A DNA stretch of 64,000 nucleotides from Paenibacillus sp. PvR098 (GTDB lineage: Bacteria; Bacillota; Bacilli; Paenibacillales; NBRC-103111): assembly GCF_017833255.1 (NCBI RefSeq), contig NZ_JAFIBU010000001.1, forward strand, positions 1,426,001-1,490,000. Direction: 5' to 3'. Position 1 is the stretch's first letter. Every line of letters begins with the position of its first letter. The position numbers and the translations under genes were made by a program. The notes under the pieces are model-generated. The model saw only the letters and a program-made list of their open reading frames with translations, had not been told where the DNA came from and did not search any database. Of this stretch, positions 43,227-52,184 are shown one piece after another.

Positions 43227-44075
43227 TCAGACAAACTTACCGTCCCTATAATCCTGATATGCCTGACGGATTTGCTCCTGCGTATTCATGACGAAGGGGC
43301 CATTGGCGACAACGGGCTCGTTCAGCGGTTGGCCTGCATACAATAAAGCATGGAGCTTCGTTACAGCCATGATCTCGACCTCGCTTGCCTGGCTATTCTC
43401 GGCAGTCCCGAGCCATAAGACTTGCCCCTCACCGGCTCTTGTACGCTCCCGTCCGAATAGCCCCTCACCTTCAAGGACATATAGAAAGCCGTTGTATGAG
43501 CCAGGCAGATCTTGCTTGACGGACGCACCCGGATCCACATTCAGTTCCACCATTGTGATGGGAACAACATTTTTCGTAGAGGCCGTCACTCCGTTGGAGG
43601 AGCCTGAGAACACGCGGACCGTCACCCCTTCCTCCACCCGCAAAGGCATATCCGCGCTTCGGAGATTCTGATATCGCGGCTCGGTCATTTTGTCACTGCT
43701 TGGCAGATTGACCCAAAGCTGCAGGGAATGAACGGTCTCTCCCACGGCAGGATCTTCCTTATGAATCACCCCGCGTCCAGCCGTCATCCATTGAGCATCG
43801 CCTGGTAGCAGCTCGTCCTTGCCGGCGGTTTTATTATCATAATGCTCCAGCTTTCCTTGCATCACATAAGTGACGGTTTCGATGCCGCGATGGGGATGGA
43901 CATCGAAGGAACCCTTCTGAAACCAATCTTCAGCAAGCATGAGGAACGGATCGTATTTTTCCCAGTGACCTGGCTCCAGAATGAAGCTGTTCTGATGGGT
44001 TGGACTAATCCGGTTTTTCTTCGCCGTCCAAACACGTTCAATATCCCGTTGGTACACGTGACTTTTATCGTTCAT
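43227..44075 (-). CDS. Pirin family protein, larger type
   Basis: This 282-residue bicupin has metal ligands His60 and His62 (VHPHRGIETVTYV), His105 and Glu107 (GVIHKEDP). The C-terminal pirin domain spans about 180-260 (GSYNGFLYVLEGEGLFG). It differs in length and sequence from the 232-residue pirin at 35621, so the window holds two pirin subtypes. A strong SigA-type promoter lies upstream, flanked by GTAAGT repeats resembling HxlR-family sites, suggesting electrophile or quinone control. AAGGAGG precedes ATG. Confidence 0.9.
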   Translation of the reverse strand: MNDKSHVYQRDIERVWTAKKNRISPTHQNSFILEPGHWEKYDPFLMLAEDWFQKGSFDVHPHRGIETVTYVMQGKLEHYDNKTAGKDELLPGDAQWMTAGRGVIHKEDPAVGETVHSLQLWVNLPSSDKMTEPRYQNLRSADMPLRVEEGVTVRVFSGSSNGVTASTKNVVPITMVELNVDPGASVKQDLPGSYNGFLYVLEGEGLFGRERTRAGEGQVLWLGTAENSQASEVEIMAVTKLHALLYAGQPLNEPVVANGPFVMNTQEQIRQAYQDYRDGKFV

Positions 44076-44139
44076 GTACTTATGCCTCCTTGACTGTTTC
44101 CTATTCGTGAGTCAAAATCGACTTACTGCGTTGTGTATC

Positions 44140-44168
44140 ATTATAGAAATATTACTTACTTTTATCAA
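44140..44168 (-). promoter_or_regulatory. Promoter of the larger pirin gene
   Basis: TTGATA (44168-44163) and TATAAT (44145-44140) are 17 bases apart on the minus strand. GTAAGTAAT lies in the spacer and CAGTAAGTCG just downstream. The remaining part of 44170-44335 shows no gene. Confidence 0.7.
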
Positions 44169-44338
44169 GTGACTATAACGATCTATCCCACTATTCATTG
44201 GAATAAATCGTGATTTGATTTCTTCCCTTTACTACGAGCTTAGGAACCCTAACGATCTGATTGTTCTTTATGGGAGATAACACGTTAAGCTCGATCCCGA
44301 TACCGTGAGTAACGGGCCTTGAACGGCAGACTATATTA

Positions 44339-44384
44339 AAGAAGAAGCCATCATGCATCGCGGCATGGGCTTCTTCTTAAAAAT
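44339..44384 (-). terminator. Terminator of the YdjO-like gene
   Basis: AAGAAGAAGCC and GGCTTCTTCTT, with inner CATGC/GCATG, form a long stem 20 bases past the stop. Confidence 0.75.
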
Positions 44385-44402
44385 CGATTTGCTTAAAAAG
44401 TG

Positions 44403-44627
44403 CTAGAACCTTCTTTTTCCCATAATAAACGTTTTTCTAACTTTCTTTATGACAAGCGGAACTTCTCTATAGCTTTGTTCCATCATGCTATTACATAGCG
44501 GGCAGCTAGGAGATGCGTCCGTTACATATTCATCTCGGATCCAGGCATTGCATTCACTATCTTTACATTTCCATATAGGAATTTGCTTTGTTTCCTCTGT
44601 CTGTGCCTCAGAAGTCGACGTTGACAT
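44403..44627 (-). CDS. YdjO-like cold-inducible zinc-ribbon protein
   Basis: This 74-residue protein has a four-Cys ribbon, CKDSEC...CPLC (IWKCKDSECNAWIRDEY then CPLCNSMM). This matches the small YdjO family described as cold-inducible in Bacillus. The C-terminus is basic (KKVRKTFIMGKRRF). GAAGGAGGG precedes ATG. Its role is unknown; nucleic acid binding is possible given the ribbon and basic tail. Confidence 0.8.
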   Translation of the reverse strand: MSTSTSEAQTEETKQIPIWKCKDSECNAWIRDEYVTDASPSCPLCNSMMEQSYREVPLVIKKVRKTFIMGKRRF

Positions 44628-44710
44628 GTTTATGATTTCCCTCCTTCAACTAAATGTAGACTATCTATTATTATACATAGGAAGGTTATAATGCAAGCCC
44701 CCAACTAACT

Positions 44711-45634
44711 TTATTTCACCAGCGCAATAAGAACAGGCAAAACGATAAAAGAAGCCAGTGTCGTCCAAAGAATACATTTCGAAACAAACTTAGGTGAAGC
44801 GTTAAATCTCTCTGCTAATATAACCGCATTGACGGCGACTGGCATCGAAGCCAAAATGAAAAGAACCGAAAACAGCGTCCCTTTAATATTTAACACATAT
44901 AAAACGAAGCACGCGATAACCGGTGCTGCACACAATCGTACGACCAAACCCGTCCAGAACGCCGTTTGGGCCTTTGGTTCCAACTCTGAATTGTTCACGC
45001 TAACCATTTGCGCTCCTAATATTACCAACACCACGGGGGAGTACGCTGCTGCAGCAAGCGAGACTCCTTGTTCAATGCCTGCCGGCAAGTGAAGATCTAA
45101 AGCCCGAAGCACGATAGCCAGTAGCGCCGCATAAATAGCCGGCAGCGAAAATACGGATTTGATGGCATTGTTCACGGAAAATTGAGAACGAGCCGCAAAA
45201 TAGACGCCGATCGTATTTACGATAATCATTTGGATGATAACATAAATCGATGCTTTCTCTAATCCAAGTGTTCCGAAAGCAAGAAGAACGAGCGGCAGGC
45301 CATAATTAACGCTGTTCGTTAAGGTCGAGATCAAAGTAAGACCTGCAATTTCGGCGGAGTGCCATTTGAGTATTTTACCTAATCCATTCGCAAGAGCCCA
45401 CATCAATATAAGATGAAGTAGGCAAAATCCAATCGTTTGGTATACATCACCCAAAGAAATATCCGCATCGTTTAAGGTGTCCAAAATAATGGCCGGACTT
45501 AAAAAATATAAATATAAAGTTAATAAAGGCTTGGTTTCTAGATTCCTGTAACGCCCAAGGATCGCCCCCACAAACACGGGTATGGACAGAGGCACAATGA
45601 CTTGAAATAAGGTAGAAACAATCGACTGAAGCAT
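44711..45634 (-). CDS. AEC family transporter
   Basis: This 307-residue membrane protein of the auxin efflux carrier (AEC) family, malate/organic acid permease type, has about ten segments in two halves. Recognisable parts are PLSIPVFVGAILGRY near 15, LYFLSPAIILDTL near 43, STLTNSVNYGLPLVLLAFG near 103 and LASMPVAVNAVILAERF near 260. Family members move organic acids or other anions. GGAGAG precedes ATG. No catabolic partner is adjacent. Confidence 0.9.
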   Translation of the reverse strand: MLQSIVSTLFQVIVPLSIPVFVGAILGRYRNLETKPLLTLYLYFLSPAIILDTLNDADISLGDVYQTIGFCLLHLILMWALANGLGKILKWHSAEIAGLTLISTLTNSVNYGLPLVLLAFGTLGLEKASIYVIIQMIIVNTIGVYFAARSQFSVNNAIKSVFSLPAIYAALLAIVLRALDLHLPAGIEQGVSLAAAAYSPVVLVILGAQMVSVNNSELEPKAQTAFWTGLVVRLCAAPVIACFVLYVLNIKGTLFSVLFILASMPVAVNAVILAERFNASPKFVSKCILWTTLASFIVLPVLIALVK

Positions 45635-45822
45635 GCCGTAATTCCTCTCTCCATAAGTTCAATTACTTCTCAATATAATCCCAATAAAAACCATTCGTCT
45701 AAGATGAAAAGTCAATAAACGTAATAGCTGGCTCCTATAAGATTCAATCAAGCTTATAAGAATAATTAAGCCAATGGAGGTACACATTAAATCCGGTATA
45801 CCAAAACATGGAGGTTACGGAT

Positions 45823-46008
45823 ATGAACAAGCTTCGAGCCAGTGAAATTGCTTCATCGCCTGTAATGGCAAATGTAACATATGAAGGGATACCGATTTAT
45901 ATTCAGCATGTAGATAAACAGAGTGAAACAGCCAGAATCTATCCGCTTGGCCAGCCCGAGAATGAGCAGCAAGTCCCTCTAAACATTCTAGTTGAACATG
46001 AAGATTAA
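45823..46008 (+). CDS. sspH: H-type small acid-soluble spore protein
   Basis: This 61-residue spore protein has the H-type SASP pattern MNKLRASEIASSPVMANVTYEG, broken by IPIYIQHVD and ending in ARIYPLGQPENEQQV. These minor SASPs accumulate in the forespore core. ATG 45823 has GGAGG eight bases upstream, while an earlier in-frame start at 45808 lies upstream of that site. It is monocistronic with a strong terminator, and confirms a spore-forming host. Confidence 0.93.
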   Translation: MNKLRASEIASSPVMANVTYEGIPIYIQHVDKQSETARIYPLGQPENEQQVPLNILVEHED

Positions 46009-46055
46009 TCCCTTGTATTGATATGCTATATATCTAACCCTCCTTAAATAAGGAG

Positions 46056-46096
46056 AACGAGCAGGCTGCCGCACAAGCGAAAGCCTGCTCGTTTTA
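46056..46096 (+). terminator. Terminator of sspH
   Basis: AACGAGCAGGCT (46056-46067) pairs with AGCCTGCTCGTT, followed by TTATT. Confidence 0.85.
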
Positions 46097-46216
46097 TTGA
46101 GGTAAACTTATATGTATATTAATCCATTGGAGGAGGCGGTTGCATTTTGTAGTAAAAAGGATAAGATATCTATAACATAGAATTTCAAATTCCTTAATAA
46201 TGGAGAGTAGTCATTA

Positions 46217-46384
46217 ATGAAAGAATTGGTATTGTCACTGTTAGCCGGGCTTATCGTTGGATCCCTATTTAAGCTGCTAAAATTACCCCTCCCAGCTCCA
46301 CCAGTCCTGCCCGGGATATTAGGCATTATAGGCATATATTTCGGGGGTATCCTTATGCAGCGGCTAATAGATTGGTTGAAATAA
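46217..46384 (+). CDS. XapX domain small membrane protein
   Basis: This 55-residue protein has two hydrophobic helices separated by the XapX core KLLKLPLPAPPVLPGILGI, ending YFGGILMQRLIDWLK. XapX proteins are short two-helix membrane proteins of unknown function. ATG 46217 is preceded by GGAGAG at nine bases. The gene lies opposite a degraded minus-strand region and seems intact. Confidence 0.8.
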   Translation: MKELVLSLLAGLIVGSLFKLLKLPLPAPPVLPGILGIIGIYFGGILMQRLIDWLK

Positions 46385-46391
46385 CCAACCA

Positions 46392-46473
46392 TTAGATGAG
46401 ATGATTTCACCGAGGGCAGCGTGATTTGGACCGTTGTCCCTTTCCCCAACACTGTAGCTGCGATGAAATAAAA
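46392..46473 (-). pseudogene. Possible histidine kinase C-terminal remnant
   Basis: The minus-strand frame reads LGKGTTVQITLPSVKSSH. GKGTTFxxxLP is the normal ending of histidine kinase ATPase domains. It runs on into sequence antisense to the XapX gene, and only this tail is recognisable. The match is short. Confidence 0.35.
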
Positions 46474-46537
46474 ATAAGCATAGCCAAGCCGGATTTCGGC
46501 TTTCTGACGATGCTTACGGCAGACCCGTTCAATTTGA

Positions 46538-46810
46538 TTATGAATCTTTGGGAATGGACGTCGGTGCTGACAGCGGACTCTTCATGACGTCCGCTTTACC
46601 TCTTTTCCGTGCCGTAGCGAGCACAACACCTCCAACAATAAGCATCGAGCCGATGATTTGTACCGTAGTCACCGGTGTGCCAAGGGGCATAAATCCGACG
46701 ATCATCGCCACAAAGGGCTGTAAATTCAAAAATATGGAGGCCTCACTCGCGCCTACCCGCTTCAGCCGATACCCTACGCCTCTAATGATCTCCTTCAAAA
46801 ACACCGAAGC
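46538..46810 (-). pseudogene. EamA transporter C-terminal remnant
   Basis: The minus-strand frame encodes the last two segments of an EamA/DMT transporter: YRLKRVGASEASIFLNLQPF, then PVTTVQIIGSMLIVGGVVLA and a basic tail, stopping at 46538. The earlier eight segments are missing, and sequence upstream of about 46810 does not fit the family. The frame stays open to 46873 only by chance. It lies just downstream of capA. Confidence 0.75.
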
Positions 46811-46882
46811 GAGCAAAGCTCTCATGATCATACTCCTGTTCCCTAATCCTGTCGAACAAAGAAAATCACTCAAAAAACGGAT

Positions 46883-47920
46883 TTAGCCATGGGATTCAGC
46901 TTTCACGCCCGAGCGCTTAATGATTTTTCTCGTATGGTTCAGCATACGTTTCATAAGCCTGCTTTCCTTGGGCGGCAAGCTAAGATCTTCTTTGGATCGG
47001 TTGGGAATGACCTCGGTTATTTTGCGGTTGCCGTCTATCGATCTTCGGACCCAAACAGGGAGGTAATGAACACCTTTGATGATCGTTTTTCCATCGCTGG
47101 CTTTTTTCACATCTATATTTAGTATAATGCTGCTTTGTGTCAGCGGATTATTCTTTAATCGGGTAGATACAAAATTGCCTAGTGAATAAATAACGAATTT
47201 TCTATTGCCGCGTACCGCCATCGGTTGCAGAACATGCGGATGAGACCCCAAAATAATATGGGCTCCATGTTTAAATAATAGGCTGACTAAACGTTTTTGC
47301 TCTTTATTGGGAATGGTTTGGTATTCTCTTCCAAAATGAAGGTAGATGATAACGAGGTCTACTTTGGTTTTCAGATGCCGAATGTCACGGATGATTTTTC
47401 GGGAACCCATTCGATTCACCATCCATGGTTTGTTGGAAGGCACCGGAATTCCATTGGTTCCCTTGGTATAAGACAGAATACCAATTTTAATTCCCTTGAC
47501 ATTCATAATAAGAAACTTCCGGGATTCTGTAGAAGAACGAAACGTACCTGTATGCCGAATTCCATGTTGATCCAAAATTCGTAACGTTCGACTCAGGCCT
47601 GCGGTCCCGGTGTCCATACAGTGATTGTTCGCGGTTGTCACAACGTCAAATCCAGCCTTATGGAGAGCGGGCGCCAGTTCATCCGGGCAACTGAACAGTG
47701 GACACCCCGTTTTTTTATTCCTCAAACCAACAGGTCTAATTTTTCCGGCAAAGGTGGTTTCAAGATTTCCGATCGTTACATCTGCCTGTTTCAGATAAGG
47801 GGCTACTTTACTGAATAGCCGGTCAAATGAATATCGTCCTCCGTTAGAAGCTTTGGCATCGGAAATGATGTAACGTTTCACCATGAGATCTCCCACAGCA
47901 GCTATCCGTATTTCAGTCAA
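46883..47920 (-). CDS. CapA family protein (PgsA/YwtB-like metallophosphatase fold)
   Basis: This is a 345-residue protein of the CapA family, named for capsule polyglutamate synthesis. It carries the calcineurin-like fold motifs AAVGDLMV near 7, GNLETTFAG near 45, TANNHCMD near 90, YLHFGREYQ near 190, and GSHPHVLQP near 222 with YSLGNFVST. A clear N-terminal signal or anchor is absent with this start, unlike PgsA, so it may be a cytoplasmic relative. TTG 47920 has GGGGTGGGAGG upstream; the opening to 48067 has no site. No pgsBC genes are nearby, so capsule function is doubtful. Confidence 0.82.
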   Translation of the reverse strand: MTEIRIAAVGDLMVKRYIISDAKASNGGRYSFDRLFSKVAPYLKQADVTIGNLETTFAGKIRPVGLRNKKTGCPLFSCPDELAPALHKAGFDVVTTANNHCMDTGTAGLSRTLRILDQHGIRHTGTFRSSTESRKFLIMNVKGIKIGILSYTKGTNGIPVPSNKPWMVNRMGSRKIIRDIRHLKTKVDLVIIYLHFGREYQTIPNKEQKRLVSLLFKHGAHIILGSHPHVLQPMAVRGNRKFVIYSLGNFVSTRLKNNPLTQSSIILNIDVKKASDGKTIIKGVHYLPVWVRRSIDGNRKITEVIPNRSKEDLSLPPKESRLMKRMLNHTRKIIKRSGVKAESHG

Positions 47921-48073
47921 GACCTCCCACCCCTTACCGTTGAGTCTCCCCATTTGCGAACCGCATCTTTTATCCAGTGGAGACAGAGTATGATTTCCCA
48001 ATACACTATACGATAAAGGGGCGGAGCCCGACCCGGGGAACCGCCTATTCGAATGAGAGGTCTCCAATCCGAA

Positions 48074-48689
48074 TCATCTTTCGTCCTGACGGCGGAACGA
48101 TTTCTTAACGTGGGTCCAAAAAAGAGAAGCAATGATGAACAGCAATCCAAAGGCTCCTATCGTATAGGCTGGGACTCCATTCAATTCTAGTGTCGGACCC
48201 TCAGGCAACAAACGTCTTTCCGCAAATTCTAAACCGATAAAAATCATTAACGTCCAGAGAACAAGGCTGCTGATCATCCAGAACGCCGCTTTATAGGGTT
48301 TGAATGCGGTTTTGCGAAGCGCATACCAGAGACACGATTACATATCCGCTGATATCAAAGAGCGAAAGAATAAGCGTTCCGCCAATTCCCTCGTCCAGCT
48401 TCCATTGGAGCAGCAGGATTGGAATGAGAAGCATAAACTTGGCTCGTTCCAATAACGTTCGTTTAGGGATTTCCTTAATCAGCTCATCGCAATAGGCTTT
48501 GGGATCCTTCCCAAACACATCCTCAAAGGATTTGCCGTTGTGTTGGGCTAACTGAAGATGATCCTCCAATTCCTCTCAATACCTTCCGTGTTAAAGGCTC
48601 AGAAGCCGGGCCGCTCAGCAGGTAGAATTTCATTTCATCCAACAGCTCTTTATTCCTCGTATTTAATTCGATTGGGTTGGGACTGACAT
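48074..48689 (-). pseudogene. DUF1129-like membrane protein gene broken by single-base indels
   Basis: Three overlapping minus-strand frames add up to one protein of about 200 residues. These are an N-terminal helical part (RNKELLDEMKFYLLSG), a conserved segment HLQLAQHNGKSFEDVFGKDP followed by KAYCDELIKEIPKR, then four hydrophobic segments ending in KKSFRRQDER. This matches DUF1129-type proteins. One extra G near 48577, one missing base near 48323 and one missing base just after the start would restore a single frame. The putative ATG overlaps the uppP stop as TAATG, implying former translational coupling. Confidence 0.65.
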
Positions 48690-49501
48690 TAGAGAAATAG
48701 AAGTACAGCTGTACCTGCTACGAAGCAATAAATAGAGAATACTTTTAAATTTCCCCGAGCCATGATACCCATAAACCATTTTAAAGAGTAATAGGTAGCA
48801 ATGAACGTTAGAACGAATGCTACAATATAAGCAACAATCAGCTCGTTAAGATTAGGATCGGATAACAGCTCCCCTCCTTCTAATACCATTCCCCCTATGC
48901 TAATAGGGATATATAAGAAGAACGAAAAGCGTAATGCGGTTTCCTGTTTCATGCCTATCCCCATCGCCGCGACGATCGTGGCCCCCGAACGGCTAATTCC
49001 CGGAATCAGTGCTACGGCTTGGGCTAATCCTACGATCAGAGCATCCTTCCACGTCAGATCCGCATCCTGCTTCCGCCCTCTCAGATTACGGATCAGCCAT
49101 AATGCAATCCCGGTAACAAGGAGAGTAACGCCTATGACCTTCAAGCCCTCCAGCATCTCGCTTATGTAATCTTTAAGCAGTATACCTATGAAGCCCGCAG
49201 GAATCGTTGCTAGAATAAGATACATGATAAATAGAAAGTCCGATTTAGCATCAGGGCTCCGATCCTTAATATATCTCCATCCATTCACCGCCAGCCGGCG
49301 GATATCTTCTTTGTATATTAGCAATACGGCAAGAAGCGAAGCAAAATTAACAAAAACCGCAAAACTCAAGCCTTCAATGTGAAGTCCGAACAAATGCTGT
49401 GCAATCATTAAGTGACCGCTGGAGGATATGGGAATCGGCTCAGTTAAGCCTTGCAGCAAGCCCAGTAGCCCGTATTTAATGACGATTAAGAAGTCTTCCA
49501 A
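48689..49501 (-). CDS. uppP: Undecaprenyl-diphosphatase UppP (BacA)
   Basis: This 270-residue membrane enzyme dephosphorylates undecaprenyl pyrophosphate, recycling the lipid carrier for peptidoglycan and teichoic acid; overexpression gives bacitracin resistance. The active-site motifs are complete: [13 protein letters not shown] (Glu21) and PGISRSGAT near 168. It starts with TTG at 49501 behind GAGGGAT. Its stop overlaps the start of the DUF1129-like pseudogene. Confidence 0.95.
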   Translation of the reverse strand: MEDFLIVIKYGLLGLLQGLTEPIPISSSGHLMIAQHLFGLHIEGLSFAVFVNFASLLAVLLIYKEDIRRLAVNGWRYIKDRSPDAKSDFLFIMYLILATIPAGFIGILLKDYISEMLEGLKVIGVTLLVTGIALWLIRNLRGRKQDADLTWKDALIVGLAQAVALIPGISRSGATIVAAMGIGMKQETALRFSFFLYIPISIGGMVLEGGELLSDPNLNELIVAYIVAFVLTFIATYYSLKWFMGIMARGNLKVFSIYCFVAGTAVLLFL

Positions 49502-49711
49502 TGGGTTATCCCTCGATTCTATGATTTATGTGTACTGACTTATAACATTAACATTATAGAGAAAACAAATAGAAGTCTTCAAGTTTCAAGCCTACGTTCA
49601 CTTTCTTTCCGCTAACCTAAGCTCGATTTGAGTCCGAACTTCGACAAAAAAAATGCGAAAATGGCCCATTAGGATTATAATAGAACGTAGTTTCTGCCGG
49701 AGGTGCCTTAC

Positions 49712-50902
49712 TTGAACTCGCAAAATGTTACCAGCGGTATCATAACCGCGCTTTTAGCCTGCACCGGACCGGTTATTCTATTAATCGACGCGGCGAACGC
49801 CGCAGGCTTCAGCAGGCCCATGCTCATTTCTTGGATTTTTGCCGTTTATTTTTTTGGAGGCTTATTAAATCTCGTGCTGTCTCTGATGTACAAAATTCCA
49901 ACCTCCGGTGCCCATTCGATCACAGCGGCTGCTTTCTTAAGCACAGCTGTTGCCGGATTTTCCGTATCCGAGCTGGCAGGGAGCTACATCATGGCGGGAA
50001 TCGTTATTGCTATCGTCGGTTTTTCGGGCGTTTTCGAAAAATGGCTTCGATATATTCCAAGAGCGATGCTCGATGCCATGCTGGCGGGATTGGTCTTGAC
50101 TTACATCGTAAAAATGGTGCCTGCTCTCAAGCAAGCTCCGATAATCGGAGGTTTTGCCCTATTGGGATTTTTGGCCATGCCCAAGCTATCCAAGAAGATC
50201 CCGCCAATTATAGGCGTATTACTATTCGCCGTCATCGGGCTTTGGATCAGCGGCTCTTATACTCCGATGAACGAAGCGGCATTCGTATGGCCTCAAACAG
50301 TGATGCCTTCCTTCAGCACGAATGCGTTCATCTCGATTACGATTCCGGTCGCCGTGCTGATCTTAAGCAACGATATTGCTGTGGCTCTCGCTGCATTAAG
50401 GAAAAATGGTTACGAGCCGCCTGCCAACCGGATTTTGGCCATTTCGGGGCTAGCTACAACCTTTGTCGGCTTTTTCGGAGGTCATGCCGCCGTCGTTGGG
50501 GGGATTATGAGCGCCATTTGCAGCCAAGACGAGGCCGGTCCCAAACATAAGCGGTATTGGGGTGCTGCTGTTTCCGGAGGGCTCGTGCTACTCTTTGGCC
50601 TTTTCGCTTGGGGAGCGGTTAGCTTAATTGAGGTACTGCCGCCATCTTTTATTACCATCGTCGCCGGATTTACTATGGTAGGCGTGCTGATGAACAGCCT
50701 GCAATCCGCTTTTTCCGAGTCTTCCTATCGCTATTCCACCGTGTTCGCGTTTGCGATCGCTGTGTCTAACGTATCTTTTTTGGGAATTGCCGCGCCGGTG
50801 TGGTCTCTTATGTTCGGAGTGTTCTCGGCCAAAATATTGGGAGAGGGCATATATTTTAGAGAAACGAAAAGACCTTTGGAAAGGCAGCTGGAAGGAAAAT
50901 AG
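49712..50902 (+). CDS. BenE-type (benzoate/H+ symporter family) transporter
   Basis: This 396-residue secondary transporter has about twelve segments. The BenE pattern includes GIITALLACTGPVILLIDAA near 8, YKIPTSGAHSITAAAFLS near 60 and IPRAMLDAMLAGLV near 110. VLILSNDIAVALAALRKNGYEPP near 222 and GGHAAVVGGIMSAICSQDEAG near 255 are also typical. The substrate in Bacillales members is not established; an aromatic acid is suggested only by family name. TTG 49712 has GGAGG eight bases upstream. Confidence 0.87.
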   Translation: MNSQNVTSGIITALLACTGPVILLIDAANAAGFSRPMLISWIFAVYFFGGLLNLVLSLMYKIPTSGAHSITAAAFLSTAVAGFSVSELAGSYIMAGIVIAIVGFSGVFEKWLRYIPRAMLDAMLAGLVLTYIVKMVPALKQAPIIGGFALLGFLAMPKLSKKIPPIIGVLLFAVIGLWISGSYTPMNEAAFVWPQTVMPSFSTNAFISITIPVAVLILSNDIAVALAALRKNGYEPPANRILAISGLATTFVGFFGGHAAVVGGIMSAICSQDEAGPKHKRYWGAAVSGGLVLLFGLFAWGAVSLIEVLPPSFITIVAGFTMVGVLMNSLQSAFSESSYRYSTVFAFAIAVSNVSFLGIAAPVWSLMFGVFSAKILGEGIYFRETKRPLERQLEGK

Positions 50903-50952
50903 GGGTTGTCCCATATGCCATGCCAATGGCGAGGGACAGCCCCTATTTATAT
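50897..50952 (+). terminator. Terminator of the BenE-type gene
   Basis: AAATAGGGGTTGTCCC and GGGACAGCCCCTATTT form a 16-base stem followed by ATATT, overlapping the stop codon. Confidence 0.85.
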
Positions 50953-50995
50953 TAAGCGCAATCTATCATCGTTTACCTCAGACACACTTTTATTT

Positions 50996-52051
50996 TTATT
51001 GATGCAAAGCCGCTTGACGCTTATAGTGGTCTTCTACCACGAGACAGGCCATGGCTTCGACTACAGGTACAATTCGCGGGCAAATACACGGGTCATGTCT
51101 TCCCTTTGTCACAATGACTTGTTCTTCTCCGCTGGTACGAATCGTCTGCTGAGGGACGGAAATCGAAGAGGTCGGCTTGACGGCAACCCTGAAAATGATT
51201 TCCTCCCCTGTGCTGATTCCTCCAAGAATCCCCCCTGAGTGATTACTTAAAAAACCGGACGCGTTCATTTGATCGTTATGTTCACTTCCCAGCATACCGG
51301 CTGCCGCAAATCCAGCCCCGAATTCGATTCCTTTCACAGCGCCTATGGATAGCATGGCCTTTGCCAGATCCGCATCGATTTTGTCAAACGCAGGCTCTCC
51401 TAAGCCGGGAATTACACCTCGTATCCTACATTCCACTATGCCTCCGCAGCTATCCCCGATGGCTGCCAGAGATTCGATTTTCTCAATCATCCTGACCGCT
51501 GCTTCCGGATCACATGCTCTGACCGCATTGTGTTCGATTTGTTCCTCAACAAAGGATGTGCATTCGATTCCGCCGATGGCCTTCGTATAGGCTACGACGC
51601 TGACTCCCCTGTGCTCAAGCAGCTTTCGCGCCACTGCCCCCGCAGCCACTCTCCCTGCGGTTTCTCTCCCCGATGCCCTGCCGCTTCCCCGATGATCCCG
51701 GATGCCGTATTTTTTTAAATACGTAAAGTCAGCGTGCCCAGGGCGAAACGAATGCTGAATATCGTTGTATGCTTCGGGTCTCATGTCTTTGTTGTATAGC
51801 GTGATAAAAAGAGGGGTTCCGGTCGTCTTGCCCTCATATACCCCGGATTGAATATATATTTTGTCATATTCCTTGCGGGGAGACGTCACGGAGGACTGAC
51901 CTGGTTTTCTTCGATCCATCTGAATCTGGATATACTGCTCGTCTATTTCCACTCCAGGTGTAACCCCATCGATAATGACTCCGACCGATTCACCATGAGA
52001 CTCCCCATACGTGGTGATTTTCAAAAAATCACCAAATGAATTTCCCGCCAT
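50996..52051 (-). CDS. aroC: Chorismate synthase
   Basis: This 351-residue flavin-dependent enzyme makes chorismate from EPSP, the last shared step of aromatic biosynthesis. Signatures are TTYGESHG at 13-20, FRPGHADFTYLKKYG near 105, RDHRGSGRASGRET near 122 and GSEHNDQM with FLSNHSGGILGG near 245. The N-terminus MAGNSFGDFLKITTYGESHG and overall pattern are those of the proteobacterial/clostridial group rather than the shorter Bacillus AroC start, so this may be a second copy. The start at 52051 follows GGAGGG. A LysR regulator is divergent. Confidence 0.92.
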   Translation of the reverse strand: MAGNSFGDFLKITTYGESHGESVGVIIDGVTPGVEIDEQYIQIQMDRRKPGQSSVTSPRKEYDKIYIQSGVYEGKTTGTPLFITLYNKDMRPEAYNDIQHSFRPGHADFTYLKKYGIRDHRGSGRASGRETAGRVAAGAVARKLLEHRGVSVVAYTKAIGGIECTSFVEEQIEHNAVRACDPEAAVRMIEKIESLAAIGDSCGGIVECRIRGVIPGLGEPAFDKIDADLAKAMLSIGAVKGIEFGAGFAAAGMLGSEHNDQMNASGFLSNHSGGILGGISTGEEIIFRVAVKPTSSISVPQQTIRTSGEEQVIVTKGRHDPCICPRIVPVVEAMACLVVEDHYKRQAALHQ

Positions 52052-52109
52052 CGTTATAGCCCTCCTGATTTTTCGATTCATTTTGACACCTTGTATAGAT
52101 TCCATTATA

Positions 52110-52125
52110 ATTTCACATATGAAAT
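52110..52125. promoter_or_regulatory. LysR-type operator between aroC and its regulator
   Basis: ATTTCA-CATA-TGAAAT is an inverted repeat containing a T-N11-A core, followed by a further ATGAAAT. It overlaps the spacer just upstream of the aroC -10 (TATAAT, minus strand, 52109-52104). Confidence 0.6.
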
Positions 52126-52184
52126 AAATGAAATCATAATTTATTAACTATGTCATAGAGGTGTTCTATATCAAAACGATAACC

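Noticed and set aside
46128-46175. GGAGGAGG followed by TTG and an 11-codon frame (MHFVVKRIRYL)
   Set aside because: Too short and followed by unrelated sequence; could be a broken gene start, but nothing confirms it.
46108-46384. Minus-strand open frame continuing from the histidine-kinase-like tail
   Set aside because: Beyond the GKGTTVQITLP tail it is antisense to the XapX gene, which has a proper start and family sequence.
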